Notes under the pieces: generated by a model | What the model was told of the DNA's origin: nothing | Seen by the model: only the letters and a program-made list of their open reading frames with translations | Database searches by the model: none | Made by a program: the position numbers and the translations under genes | IMG/VR virus record: IMGVR_UViG_3300035438_000119 | Location: 1 to 25,161 of that record | Origin: a virus | Reading direction: 5' to 3' (one strand) | Length of the DNA: 25,161 nt | Shown here: positions 9,059-17,458 of the stretch, piece after piece | Position numbering within the stretch: the stretch's first letter is position 1 | How the letters are laid out: the number at the start of each line of letters is the position of its first letter

Positions 9059-9286
9059 ATGGAAAATAGCAATTACGTAGTAACAAACGAACCAACAAAG
9101 ATAAATGTAACACTAGGATACACACTTAATTTAGGAAACTTTCAATCACTAAGACTTGATCTGGGAGTTGTAGATAGCAAGCGTGATGGTGAGACTACAA
9201 ATGAAGCTTTTGAGCGTGTATATAAGTTTGTAGAAGATAAGCTAACTGATAAAATTAACGAAGCAAAGTCTGAAATCAACGAGTAA
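9059..9286 (+). CDS. Conserved-looking small phage protein, unknown
   Basis: 75 residues from ATG at 9059, which follows GGGTGGGG; in-frame ATGs at 9026 and 9047 would add up to 11 residues and cannot be excluded. The core KINVTLGYTLNLGNFQSLRL followed by a long helix (AFERVYKFVEDKLTDKI) suggests a small alpha/beta domain. I recall similar TLNLGNF-type sequences in phage genomes but no assigned function. Its stop overlaps the next start (TAATG), so it is co-translated with the putative helicase loader and DnaB helicase. Confidence 0.7.
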   Translation: MENSNYVVTNEPTKINVTLGYTLNLGNFQSLRLDLGVVDSKRDGETTNEAFERVYKFVEDKLTDKINEAKSEINE

Positions 9287-9594
9287 TGGCTGAACGCAAA
9301 GACCGAATGGCTTTGCTTAGTAGATACTCAAAATTGCATACAGCAAGATATGAGCAAAAGCCATCTCTAAATTTAAATGTTGAACAGTGGGCAGCTGACG
9401 GCCTTGTTGAATCATACGGAATGTCTCAGTGCTATGACTTATTAGACTATTACTTTTCTGTTGCACAAGATCCAACTTGGAACTACTTTGCTTATAATGC
9501 AGAAAAAATTCTTAATGGTAAACTAGATGTAGAGCAAGATATAAAAGATAGACAAGAGCGTAGGGCTAAAGCAAAGGAGTGGCTAAGTGAATAA
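9286..9594 (+). CDS. Unknown protein; candidate helicase loader
   Basis: 102 residues, predicted all-helical, with a distinctive aromatic and acidic core (WAADGLVESYGMSQCYDLLD then YYFSVAQDPTWNYFAYNAEK) and a charged C-terminal helix. It begins one base inside the stop of the gene before and its end overlaps the DnaB-like helicase by 8 bp. Position immediately upstream of a DnaB-family helicase is where several phages carry a small helicase loader or primosome protein. No AAA+ motifs are present, so it would be of the small non-ATPase type. The function is inferred from position only. Confidence 0.72.
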   Translation: MAERKDRMALLSRYSKLHTARYEQKPSLNLNVEQWAADGLVESYGMSQCYDLLDYYFSVAQDPTWNYFAYNAEKILNGKLDVEQDIKDRQERRAKAKEWLSE

Positions 9595-10810
9595 TACAGA
9601 AGCTAAAGTAATTTCAGCTGTATTGCAGGATAAGCAACTCCATGTATTATTACAGGCAAACGTAGAAACATTCCTTAGAACACATAATGATGTATGGAAC
9701 TTTATTCGTCTTTATGCTGAGAACAATGGAACAGTGCCTCCAGCATCTTTGGTCGTAGAAAAGTTTAGAGACTTTGAGATTATTAAAGAAGTTGGAGCAA
9801 CCAAGCACCACCTAGAAGAATTACAAACAGAATATTTAAACGATACATTAAAAGATATTTTAAGATCAGCAGCAACTGAAGTACAAGGTGGTCAGGGATC
9901 AATAGCACTTGAAGAACTTATCACCAAGACATCTACTCTAAAAAAGAATACATCTTCTATTCGTGATATTGATGCTACAGATATTGATTCTGCGATTGCT
10001 TACTTTGAAAATGTAAAAGAGCAAATGGCTTTAGGTCATCGTGGTATAAAGACAGGCTTGCCAGGTTTTGATAACTACCTACCTTCTGGAATTATGCCAG
10101 GGCAGCTGGGAGTCTTTCTAGCCTATCCAGGTATAGGAAAGTCTTGGATGGCTCTATACTTTGCTGTACAGGCCTGGAAACAGGGTAAGACACCCCTTAT
10201 TATCTCCCTTGAGATGAGCGAGACAGAGGTTCGTAATCGTGTCTTTACAATTATGGGTGAGGGTCTATGGTCACATAGAAAGCTTTCTAATGGTGAAGTA
10301 GAACTTGATATGATGAAGAAGTGGCATACAGATAGAATTGATGGTCGCCCACCATTTCACATTATCTCAAATGACTCTGGTGGAGAAGTAACACCTTCTG
10401 TGATTCGTGGAAAGCTAGATCAGTACAAGCCTGACTTTGTTGTAGTTGATTACCTACAGCTTATGTCTCCAAACCAAAAGGCTGATAACGAAACGGTAAA
10501 AATGAAAAACCTTTCCCGTGAACTAAAGCTTATGGCTATTAGTGAAGAAGTGCCTATCATTGCTATCTCATCTGCAACACCTGATGATGTAAAGGATATG
10601 TCTACTGTTCCTACCCTTGCACAAACTGCATGGTCAAGACAGATTGCATATGATGCTGACTGGGTTTTAGCGCTAGGTCGTGGACTCAATAGTGACATTA
10701 TTGAATGTGCCTTTAGAAAGAACCGTAATGGTTTTATGGGAGACTTTTTAGTACAAGCAGACTTTGACAAGGGATATTACAGATACAAGGACTTTGAAGA
10801 TGGCAAGTAA
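9587..10810 (+). CDS. DnaB-like replicative DNA helicase
   Basis: 407 residues. Unwinds duplex DNA at the fork as a hexameric ATPase. N-terminal ~100 residues match the helical DnaB interaction domain in style (EAKVISAVLQD). The RecA-like motor follows: Walker A AYPGIGKSW at 179-187 (A in the first position, as in DnaB ARPSMGKT), motif SLEMSETEVRNRV with E209, and Walker B VVVDYLQLM at 285-293. The C-terminal part contains SRQIAYDADWVLAL and FRKNRNGFMG, as in DnaB motifs H4 and beyond. GTG start with AAAGGAG 8 bp upstream; overlaps the previous gene by 8 bp and the primase by 11 bp, forming a helicase-primase pair. Slightly shorter than bacterial DnaB (~450-470). Confidence 0.93.
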   Translation: MNNTEAKVISAVLQDKQLHVLLQANVETFLRTHNDVWNFIRLYAENNGTVPPASLVVEKFRDFEIIKEVGATKHHLEELQTEYLNDTLKDILRSAATEVQGGQGSIALEELITKTSTLKKNTSSIRDIDATDIDSAIAYFENVKEQMALGHRGIKTGLPGFDNYLPSGIMPGQLGVFLAYPGIGKSWMALYFAVQAWKQGKTPLIISLEMSETEVRNRVFTIMGEGLWSHRKLSNGEVELDMMKKWHTDRIDGRPPFHIISNDSGGEVTPSVIRGKLDQYKPDFVVVDYLQLMSPNQKADNETVKMKNLSRELKLMAISEEVPIIAISSATPDDVKDMSTVPTLAQTAWSRQIAYDADWVLALGRGLNSDIIECAFRKNRNGFMGDFLVQADFDKGYYRYKDFEDGK

Positions 10811-11726
10811 AGAGATATATACAGAAGAACAAATTCGTCGTATTCTTAATGGAGCAGGTTTGGACATTGAGGCTGAGTTTGGAAACGACTTTATAATTTA
10901 TTGCCCATACCACAATAACACCAGAACTCCTGCTGGAGAAGTAGCAAAAGATAGTGGCTTATTCTTTTGTTTTGGTTGCCAAACAACAAAAAACCTTGTT
11001 GAGCTTATTATGTTTACTTCAAATAGATCTTATTTTGAAACGGTACGCTATATTAAGGGAAAAGAGCAGCAGTCTGATATACAAACCATAGTAGATAAAG
11101 CACTCTATGCACCACCAGATTTTGTACAGTATGATGAGTTACTTATTAAAAGATTAAATAAGCAGGCACTTGATAGCCCAACAGCGATGAATTATTTTCA
11201 TGGTCGTAGAATTACTAAAGAGTCTGTGGTAAAGTTTGACCTTGGCTATTCAGAAAAACAAGGATCAGTAACCATACCCATCCACTCACCTGACGGAATG
11301 TGTATTGGGTTTGTTGCTAGAACAATTGAAGGTAAAGAATTTAAAAATACTCCAGGGCTTCCCAAGAGCAAGGTTTTATTTAACTTACACAAAGTCAAGA
11401 GCTCTAGTATAGTATATGTAGTGGAGTCATCTTTTGATGCTATACGCTTAGATCAAGTTGGTTTTCCAGCAGTTGCAACGCTGGGTGCTAATGTGTCTGT
11501 ATCACAAATCAGACTATTAGAAAAGTACTTCAATAATGTAGTACTAGTTGCAGACAATGACGAGGCTGGTACAATTATGAAAGACAAACTAATTGAAAAA
11601 TTAGGAAGTCTTGTAACTGTAATTAAGCTAGACACAAAATACAAAGACATAGGAGACATGGATGATGATGAGATTAGAAAACTAGAGTTCCAGTTTGACA
11701 ATTCAATCATTTCTATGCTAAAATAA
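10800..11726 (+). CDS. DnaG-like primase
   Basis: 308 residues from ATG at 10800, preferred over an upstream in-frame start because the zinc domain then begins at the usual distance. CHC2 zinc finger: C35-x2-H38 (CPYH) and C57-x2-C60 (CFGC). Catalytic Toprim domain: VVESSFDAI with E209 and D213, ATLGANVS, and VADNDEAG with the metal-binding D252-x-D254. Synthesises RNA primers for replication. It lacks the C-terminal helicase-binding domain of bacterial DnaG (~580-600 residues), so any contact with the phage helicase must use another surface. It overlaps the helicase gene by 11 bp. Its 3' end contains a promoter candidate for the next gene. Confidence 0.92.
   Translation: MASKEIYTEEQIRRILNGAGLDIEAEFGNDFIIYCPYHNNTRTPAGEVAKDSGLFFCFGCQTTKNLVELIMFTSNRSYFETVRYIKGKEQQSDIQTIVDKALYAPPDFVQYDELLIKRLNKQALDSPTAMNYFHGRRITKESVVKFDLGYSEKQGSVTIPIHSPDGMCIGFVARTIEGKEFKNTPGLPKSKVLFNLHKVKSSSIVYVVESSFDAIRLDQVGFPAVATLGANVSVSQIRLLEKYFNNVVLVADNDEAGTIMKDKLIEKLGSLVTVIKLDTKYKDIGDMDDDEIRKLEFQFDNSIISMLK
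11695..11724 (+). promoter_or_regulatory. Candidate sigma-70 promoter for the ssDNA-binding gene
   Basis: A perfect -35 TTGACA (11695-11700), an 18-bp spacer, and -10 TAAAAT (11719-11724) extended by TG at 11716-11717. All of it lies in the last codons of the primase gene. The predicted start near 11731 leaves a ~25-nt leader carrying AAGGAG (11742-11747), well placed for ATG at 11757. This fits a need for abundant ssDNA-binding protein. Confidence 0.6.
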
Positions 11727-11756
11727 AAACAATAAACAAACAAGGAGAAATAAAAA

Positions 11757-12413
11757 ATGGCAATTGTAAAAGGATTAAAAAACATTAACGCATTAGTAGA
11801 CAAGCCAAAGTTTGAAGGCACAGGTGCAAAGGTTCGTTGGTTCAAGATCGCTGATGGTCAAGCAGTAAAGATTCGTTTTATTGAAGAGCTTGATGAAGAT
11901 TCAGCTAACTATAATGAGGCTCGTGGCCTTGCATTGGTTGTTTCAGAGCACACAAATCCAAAGGACTACAAGCGTAAGGCTGTAGACACGATGGAATCAG
12001 AAGGTCGTGACTGGGCAGAAGAAATGCACCGTAAGGACATGAAGGCAGGATGGCGTGCACGTCTTCGCTTTTACTGCAACGTTCTTGTAGATGATGGCAT
12101 TGAGGCACCATATGTTGCAATTTGGAACATGGGTGTTAGCAAGCAGTCTGCATTTAATACTATTCGTGAGTATGCACTAGAAACAGGAAGCATCTCAAAT
12201 CTTACTTGGAAGGTAAAGCGCAACGGTCAGGGAACTGAGACAAGCTATACATTGATTCCAAGCTCTCCAGATTCTGCACCATTTGATTGGTCAGGAGTTG
12301 AACCTTATCCTTTGGAGAAGGCTCTCAACAAGGTTCCATATGCGGAACAAGAAGCCTTTTATCTAGGCTTTGATACTCCTTCATCTTCATCATCAGCAAA
12401 CATTGACTGGTAA
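11757..12413 (+). CDS. Probable single-stranded DNA-binding protein
   Basis: 218 residues. Sits between primase and DNA polymerase, has the strongest ribosome binding site of the replication block (AAGGAGAAA), its own promoter candidate and a codon choice that looks tuned for high expression. The N-terminal AIVKGLKNINALV and the beta-rich middle (AKVRWFKIADGQAVKIRFIE; WRARLRFYCNVLVDDG; YVAIWNMG) resemble an OB-fold type phage ssDNA-binding protein. The C-terminus is serine-rich and ends ANIDW, a short acidic-aromatic tip reminiscent of SSB protein-interaction tails. It would coat single strands at forks and during UvsX-like strand exchange. No zinc motif as in T4 gp32. The family is not certain; context is the main argument. 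Confidence 0.65.
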   Translation: MAIVKGLKNINALVDKPKFEGTGAKVRWFKIADGQAVKIRFIEELDEDSANYNEARGLALVVSEHTNPKDYKRKAVDTMESEGRDWAEEMHRKDMKAGWRARLRFYCNVLVDDGIEAPYVAIWNMGVSKQSAFNTIREYALETGSISNLTWKVKRNGQGTETSYTLIPSSPDSAPFDWSGVEPYPLEKALNKVPYAEQEAFYLGFDTPSSSSSANIDW

Positions 12414-12416
12414 TAG

Positions 12417-15400
12417 ATGAACTACGTTGGCTTACATGTCCATACACACTACTCCTTAATGGATGGTGTTGCTACTCCAGAAGAATACGTGAACCGTGCA
12501 GTTGAGTTAGGAATGACAGCAATTGCCATTACTGACCACGGTACTTTATCTGGGCATAGGGAACTGCACCGTATTGCAAAAGCAAATGGAATTAAGCCAA
12601 TTCTTGGTGTAGAAGGCTATATGACGACAAGTATGGAAGATAAGAGAGCAAAGGCAGACCGCCTTGACCCTCTTGACCAAAACTATCATCATATAGTCCT
12701 TCTCGCTAAGAACCAACAAGGTTTGGAAAACCTTAACAAGATTAATGAAATTGCATGGACAGATGGTTTCTTTAGTAAGCCAAGATTTGATTTTGAAACA
12801 TTGGCAAAGTATAAAGAAGGCATTATCGTAACCTCTGCATGTCTTAGTGGCTGGATAGCCAAGGCTGTTGAACTAGGTGAGCTTGCAACAGCAAAGAAAC
12901 ACATACAGTGGTTTAAAAAAGAATTTGGTGATGATTACTATATTGAGGTAATGCCACACAACCCACCAGAAGTTAATAAGGGAATTATTGAGCTTGCGGA
13001 TGCAGCCAAGGTTAAGATTGTTGTAACACCAGACTGCCATCACTCTGACACAAGTCAAAAAGAAGTTCAGGAGCTAATGCTACTTCTAAATACTCATGCC
13101 AAGTTACAGAAAGATGTAACATATGATAAGTCAAAGAAGCATGAGTCATTCATGGATCGCCTTGATTATCTTTATGGTGCAGACCGCATGATGAGTTTTA
13201 ATAAGTTTGACATTCATCTTCTTTCATATGATGAGATGAAGGATGCAATGCTTAAGCAGGGCATTGATCGTGAAGACATGTTTGCTTCTACAAACGAAAT
13301 TGCTGACAAGGTTGAAGGCTATGACATTAAAGAGCATTTAGATTTACTTCCAGTACAGTATAAAAAGCCAATGGATGAACTTAAGAAGCTTGCACTTGAA
13401 GGTCTTAAGGAAAGAAAGTTAGACAAGGATAAAAAATATCTTGAACGACTTGATGAAGAGTTAGAGATTATTGGTGAGAAAAACTTTGGTCCATACTTTC
13501 TAGTTGTTCGTAATATGCTTAACTGGGCAAAGAGTGAAGGCATTATGGTTGGTCCTGGTCGTGGATCTGCTGCAGGTTCACTACTATGTTATGCGCTTGG
13601 TATTACAGACATTGACCCAATCAAGCATGGATTACTGTTTTTCCGTTTTATTAACCCAGACCGTAATGACTTTCCTGATATTGACTCAGACATTCAAGAT
13701 ACTCGTCGTGATGAAGTAAAGGATTATCTAGTTCGTCAGTACCGTCACGTTGCATCTATTGCTACATTTTTACAGTTTAAAGACAAGGGTGTGGTACGAG
13801 ATGTTGCAAGATGTTTAAATATTCCTTTGCCAGACGTTAACAAGGTTCTTAAGGTTGTTGATACATGGGATGACTTCTGTACTTCAAAAAATACTTATTG
13901 GTTTAGAGAAAAGTATCCAGAGGTAGAGCGCTACGGAGACCAACTTCGTGGAAGAATTCGTGGTACTGGAATTCACGCAGCAGGAGTTGTAACAAGCAAA
14001 GACCCAATCTTTAGATATGCACCATTAGAAACACGATCAGTTACTGGACAAGATGAACGTATTCCAGTAGTAGCGGTAGACATGGGCGAAGCAGAAAACA
14101 TTGGTCTGATTAAGATTGATGCACTTGGACTAAAGACTTTAAGCGTTCTCAAGGATTGCATTGATATTATTAAGGAACGTGAAGGCACAAAGATTGATCT
14201 ATTAAAGATTGATATGGACGATGCAAACGTATATACAATGCTATCTGATGGATACACAAAGGGTGTGTTTCAGTGTGAAGCAGCACCATATACAAACCTT
14301 CTAGTTAAGATGCGTGTTAAGAATCTAGCAGAGCTTGCAGCATCAAATGCACTCGTTCGCCCTGGTGCTATGAATACAATTGGTAAGTCTTATATTGCTC
14401 GTAAACATGGACGAGAGAATATTGATTATAAGCATCAGGTTATGAAATCATTTACGGAGGAAACATATGGCTGTATTCTTTACCAGGAACAAGTTATGCA
14501 AGCATGCGTACAGCTTGGCGGTATGTCCATGTCGGAAGCAGATAAAGTTAGAAAGATCATTGGAAAGAAAAAAGATGCTAAAGAATTTGATGTTTTCAAA
14601 GATCAATTTGTTAAGGGTGCTTCGCAATATCTTTCGCCAAACGATGCGCTAGATCTATGGCATGACTTTGAGGCTCACGCAGGGTACTCATTTAACAAGT
14701 CTCACGCAGTAGCATACTCAACATTGTCATATTGGACAGCGTGGTTAAAGTACCACTATCCACTAGAGTTTATGTTCGCACTTCTTAAAAATGAAAAGGA
14801 CAAGGATGGACGAACAGAGTATCTTATTGAAGCAAAGCGTATGGGAATTCCTATCAAGCTTCCTCATCTTAATGATTCAGACATTGACTTTAAGATTGAG
14901 GGTAAGGGAATTAGGTTTGGACTAACTGGAATCAAGTATATATCTGATAAGATTGCTGAAAGATATATTGCTGGTCGTCCATTTGCCTCATACAAAGAGG
15001 TTGAAGAGTTTACATTTACAAAAGGTAACGGAGTAAATAGTCGTGCATTACAAGCAATGCGATGTGTGGGAGCACTTACATTTCCAGATAATCCAGCAAA
15101 TCCGCAGGAAGTTAAAGAAAATCTTTATGAGTATTTAAATCTTCCTGAGTTCAATACATCTATACCTCAACACTATTATGCATACATCAATGATGTTGAA
15201 GAATATGAGGAGACTGGATCGTTTGTATTGTTGGGAATGGTAAAGTCAATCAAGCGTGGAACAGGGTGGTCAAGAGTTGAAGTTTTGGACAAGACTGGCA
15301 GTGTTGGTATATTTGATGAAGAGTCTCCGTCTATTGAGACTGGTCGCACTTATCTTATTCTTGCAAGTGACAATAGGATTGTATCTGCAGTTCCTGCTGA

Positions 15401-15692
15401 CGAGATAAAAGGATCTAAAAGCTCATTAGTAAAGTTCTTAAACTATAAGATGCTTCCTTATAAAGAAGGCGAACACTTTGTTGTTTCTTTCAAGCCAAGA
15501 GTAACAAAGGCTGGCAAAAAGATGGCATCTCTTGTTGTTGCTGATGCAGGAAGAGAGATGCATTCAATAGTTGTATTTCCAATGCAGTTTGCAAAGGCAT
15601 ACATGAAGATTGAAGAAGGCAGTGTATACAAGTTTGATTTTGGAAAAACAAAGGATGGAACTATAACAATGAATGAGGTAGAAAATGTTTGA
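12417..15692 (+). CDS. dnaE: DNA polymerase III alpha subunit (DnaE-type, C family)
   Basis: 1091 residues. The replicative polymerase of this phage. N-terminal PHP domain with intact metal-binding motifs: HVHTHYSLMDG (H7, H9), AITDHGTLSG (D40, H41), EGYM (E66) and TPDCHHSD (D206, H208). Catalytic palm: GPGRGSAAGSLL, then PDIDSD with D421 and D423, and IDALGLKTL with D568. These correspond to the three catalytic aspartates of the family. Next come GIHAAGVV, CILYQEQVMQACVQLGGMSM with RKIIGKKK, a helix-hairpin-helix region, and an OB-fold from about residue 935 (VLLGMVKSIKRGTGW). The chain ends soon after the OB fold, so the C-terminal tau-binding domain of DnaE (~1160 residues) appears absent. 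There is no inserted exonuclease; proofreading might come from the PHP domain. Only 3 bp separate it from the upstream gene and the ribosome binding site is weak, implying coupling. Confidence 0.96.
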   Translation: MNYVGLHVHTHYSLMDGVATPEEYVNRAVELGMTAIAITDHGTLSGHRELHRIAKANGIKPILGVEGYMTTSMEDKRAKADRLDPLDQNYHHIVLLAKNQQGLENLNKINEIAWTDGFFSKPRFDFETLAKYKEGIIVTSACLSGWIAKAVELGELATAKKHIQWFKKEFGDDYYIEVMPHNPPEVNKGIIELADAAKVKIVVTPDCHHSDTSQKEVQELMLLLNTHAKLQKDVTYDKSKKHESFMDRLDYLYGADRMMSFNKFDIHLLSYDEMKDAMLKQGIDREDMFASTNEIADKVEGYDIKEHLDLLPVQYKKPMDELKKLALEGLKERKLDKDKKYLERLDEELEIIGEKNFGPYFLVVRNMLNWAKSEGIMVGPGRGSAAGSLLCYALGITDIDPIKHGLLFFRFINPDRNDFPDIDSDIQDTRRDEVKDYLVRQYRHVASIATFLQFKDKGVVRDVARCLNIPLPDVNKVLKVVDTWDDFCTSKNTYWFREKYPEVERYGDQLRGRIRGTGIHAAGVVTSKDPIFRYAPLETRSVTGQDERIPVVAVDMGEAENIGLIKIDALGLKTLSVLKDCIDIIKEREGTKIDLLKIDMDDANVYTMLSDGYTKGVFQCEAAPYTNLLVKMRVKNLAELAASNALVRPGAMNTIGKSYIARKHGRENIDYKHQVMKSFTEETYGCILYQEQVMQACVQLGGMSMSEADKVRKIIGKKKDAKEFDVFKDQFVKGASQYLSPNDALDLWHDFEAHAGYSFNKSHAVAYSTLSYWTAWLKYHYPLEFMFALLKNEKDKDGRTEYLIEAKRMGIPIKLPHLNDSDIDFKIEGKGIRFGLTGIKYISDKIAERYIAGRPFASYKEVEEFTFTKGNGVNSRALQAMRCVGALTFPDNPANPQEVKENLYEYLNLPEFNTSIPQHYYAYINDVEEYEETGSFVLLGMVKSIKRGTGWSRVEVLDKTGSVGIFDEESPSIETGRTYLILASDNRIVSAVPADEIKGSKSSLVKFLNYKMLPYKEGEHFVVSFKPRVTKAGKKMASLVVADAGREMHSIVVFPMQFAKAYMKIEEGSVYKFDFGKTKDGTITMNEVENV

Positions 15693-16002
15693 TGAGTTAG
15701 CAAGAGACATACATAAGAATGCAGTAGACAAAGGTTTTTGGGATCGTCCAGCAGATGAAATATTTGTTACAAAACAAATGATGATGATTGTCTCTGAGGT
15801 TGTTGAAGCAATGGAAGCACTAAGAAAAGAGATGGACCCAGACCAACTATCAGATGAGTTTGCAGATATCATTATTCGCACACTAGATTTATATGCAGGT
15901 ATGGTAAGTGCAGGGTATATGACTAAATCATTAAACATGGCCATAAAAGAAAAGATGGCAAAGAACTCTGATAGACCAAAGAAGCATGGAGTAAGATTTT
16001 AA
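15685..16002 (+). CDS. MazG-like nucleotide pyrophosphohydrolase
   Basis: 105 residues, one MazG-type all-helical domain. The metal-binding signature is visible: E38-x2-E41 (SEVVEAMEALR) and E58-x2-D61 (DEFADIIIRTLD), with the family's C-terminal RPKKHGVRF. Such enzymes hydrolyse NTPs or dNTPs to monophosphates and pyrophosphate. In phages they are proposed to adjust nucleotide pools or alarmone levels, or to remove non-canonical nucleotides. Overlaps the polymerase gene by 8 bp and the recombinase by one base, so it is made together with the replisome. The precise substrate cannot be read from sequence. Confidence 0.9.
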   Translation: MFDELARDIHKNAVDKGFWDRPADEIFVTKQMMMIVSEVVEAMEALRKEMDPDQLSDEFADIIIRTLDLYAGMVSAGYMTKSLNMAIKEKMAKNSDRPKKHGVRF

Positions 16003-17015
16003 TGATGACTGTAGAAGAGGTATTGGCTCAGCTTAGTCCTAAGCTACGCAAGACAGTAATGGCAGGAGACACTATCCCTGCAACACAATATGCAGCAACT
16101 CCTAGTTTTGGTTTAAACCGTGCTCTTAATGGTGGTCTACCATATGGTCGTCAGGTGTTAGTCTGGGGATCAAAGTCTTCTGCAAAGTCATCTTTGTGTC
16201 TGCAGATGATTGGTTTAGCACAGAAAGAAGGAAAGATCTGTGCTTGGATTGATGCAGAAATGTCATATGATAAGAAGTGGGCAGAAGGTCTTGGTGTTGA
16301 CTCATCAAAGCTTATTGTGTCACAATGTCGCACCATTAATGAAATGGTTGATGTAGGAACAAACCTAATGAATGCAGGGGTTGATATAATTGTTATTGAC
16401 TCTATAACATCTTTATTGCCAGCTATCTATTTTGAAAAGGACTCAGATGAACTTAAACAACTTGAAAATACAAAACAAATTGGTGCAGAGTCTAGAGACT
16501 TTAGCAACGCTTGGAAAATGCTTAACTATGCTAATAATAAGGTTAAGCCTACGATGCTTGTTCTTATTAGTCAGTCTCGTAACAATATTAGCGCTATGTA
16601 TACTAGCCAGCAGCCTACTGGTGGTCAAGCTACTAAGTTCTATTCTTCTACTGTTATTAAATTATTTTCATCGGAATCCGACAATCAAGCAATTAAAGGT
16701 AAGATTCATGTTGGAGATAAACTTATTGAAGAAAAGATTGGTCGCAAGATTCGTTGGGAACTCCAATTTTCTAAGACCTCTCCTGGCTTTCAGTCTGGCG
16801 AGTATGACTTTTATTTCAGGGGAGATAATGTTGGTATTGATAGCATTGGTGATCTTGTTGATACGGCTGAAATGATGGGAATTGTTGAACGTACAGGTGC
16901 TTGGTATGTCTTGCCAGATGGAACCAAGGTGCAAGGCAGAGAAGGTTTTGTCAACAGGGTTCGTGAAGATTTAGATCTACAAGATTCTATTAAGAATAAG
17001 ATTTTAGATGTCTGA
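16002..17015 (+). CDS. UvsX/RecA-like recombinase
   Basis: 337 residues. Catalyses ATP-dependent strand pairing and exchange. RecA-core motifs in order: Walker A GSKSSAKSS at 56-64, WIDAEMSYD with catalytic E86, Walker B IIVIDSITSLL with D133, LISQSR with Q191 (sensor position), and GGQATKFYSSTVIKL, matching the RecA GGNALKFYAS segment. The Walker A has Ala in place of the last glycine of GxxxxGKS; T4 UvsX also departs from consensus there (GPSKSFKS), so this fits the phage UvsX branch rather than bacterial RecA. Starts at the overlapping TAATG (a second ATG follows directly). Next to nucleases and resolvases, it probably drives recombination-dependent replication and repair. Confidence 0.9.
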   Translation: MMTVEEVLAQLSPKLRKTVMAGDTIPATQYAATPSFGLNRALNGGLPYGRQVLVWGSKSSAKSSLCLQMIGLAQKEGKICAWIDAEMSYDKKWAEGLGVDSSKLIVSQCRTINEMVDVGTNLMNAGVDIIVIDSITSLLPAIYFEKDSDELKQLENTKQIGAESRDFSNAWKMLNYANNKVKPTMLVLISQSRNNISAMYTSQQPTGGQATKFYSSTVIKLFSSESDNQAIKGKIHVGDKLIEEKIGRKIRWELQFSKTSPGFQSGEYDFYFRGDNVGIDSIGDLVDTAEMMGIVERTGAWYVLPDGTKVQGREGFVNRVREDLDLQDSIKNKILDV

Positions 17016-17190
17016 AAAATTTACAATATTTTCAGGAAAGTTTCCATGCAAAACATGTGGAGAAGAAGTTACGTCTATAAGATTATGGAAAGACAGTGCA
17101 GACTTGACATGGATGTGCACTAACAAGCATCTGTCAAGAGTAGCTATTATTATGACAAGGAAAGACTTTGAGCGAAAGAGCGGAAAGTAA
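17008..17190 (+). CDS. Small zinc-knuckle protein
   Basis: 60 residues. Contains C14-x2-C17 (CKTC) and a later C37-x3-H41 (CTNKH), spaced to bind one zinc. The rest is short beta strands with a basic tail. Starts 8 bp inside the end of the recombinase gene (ATGTCTGA), which favours coupled translation. Possible nucleic-acid-binding helper of the recombination genes; I do not recognise a named family. Confidence 0.75.
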   Translation: MSEKFTIFSGKFPCKTCGEEVTSIRLWKDSADLTWMCTNKHLSRVAIIMTRKDFERKSGK

Positions 17191-17458
17191 AAGGATTGGT
17201 GCTAAGCAGCACAAGAACTCAGGTCGTAACACCCATAAGGGTGATGCTACTTGGAAAAATTTTACTGTTGACTTCAAAGAGTGCTCTAAGTCTTTTACCC
17301 TAAACAAAGATGTGTGGGCTAAGGCTGTTACTGATGCAATAAGAAATGGAAATGATCCAGCCATACTCGTTGTACTTGGCGAAGGTAACTCAAAAATAAG
17401 ATTAATGATAACAGAGTTTGAACTAATAGAACAAATAATAGGAGAAGAAAATGAGTGA
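17168..17458 (+). CDS. Hjc-like PD-(D/E)XK Holliday junction resolvase
   Basis: 96 residues. Likely cuts four-way junctions made by the recombinase. PD-(D/E)XK pattern: E6 in the first helix, then SGR, D26 in HKGDA, and D35-F-K37 (FTVDFKE). These are followed by FTLNKDVW and a helix plus DPAILVVLGE strand, the order seen in Hjc-like phage resolvases (a GD, then E/D-x-K, then SxSLxxxxW). The chain is shorter than archaeal Hjc (~120-140). The start is TTG at 17168, with AAGGA six bases upstream, giving a 23-bp overlap with the zinc-knuckle gene; no in-frame ATG fits. It could be another small PD-(D/E)XK endonuclease. Confidence 0.78.
   Translation: MSERAESKRIGAKQHKNSGRNTHKGDATWKNFTVDFKECSKSFTLNKDVWAKAVTDAIRNGNDPAILVVLGEGNSKIRLMITEFELIEQIIGEENE

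Noticed and set aside
16382-16390. A third exact TGATATAAT
   Set aside because: Lies inside the recombinase Walker B region and encodes conserved residues; no gene start follows nearby.
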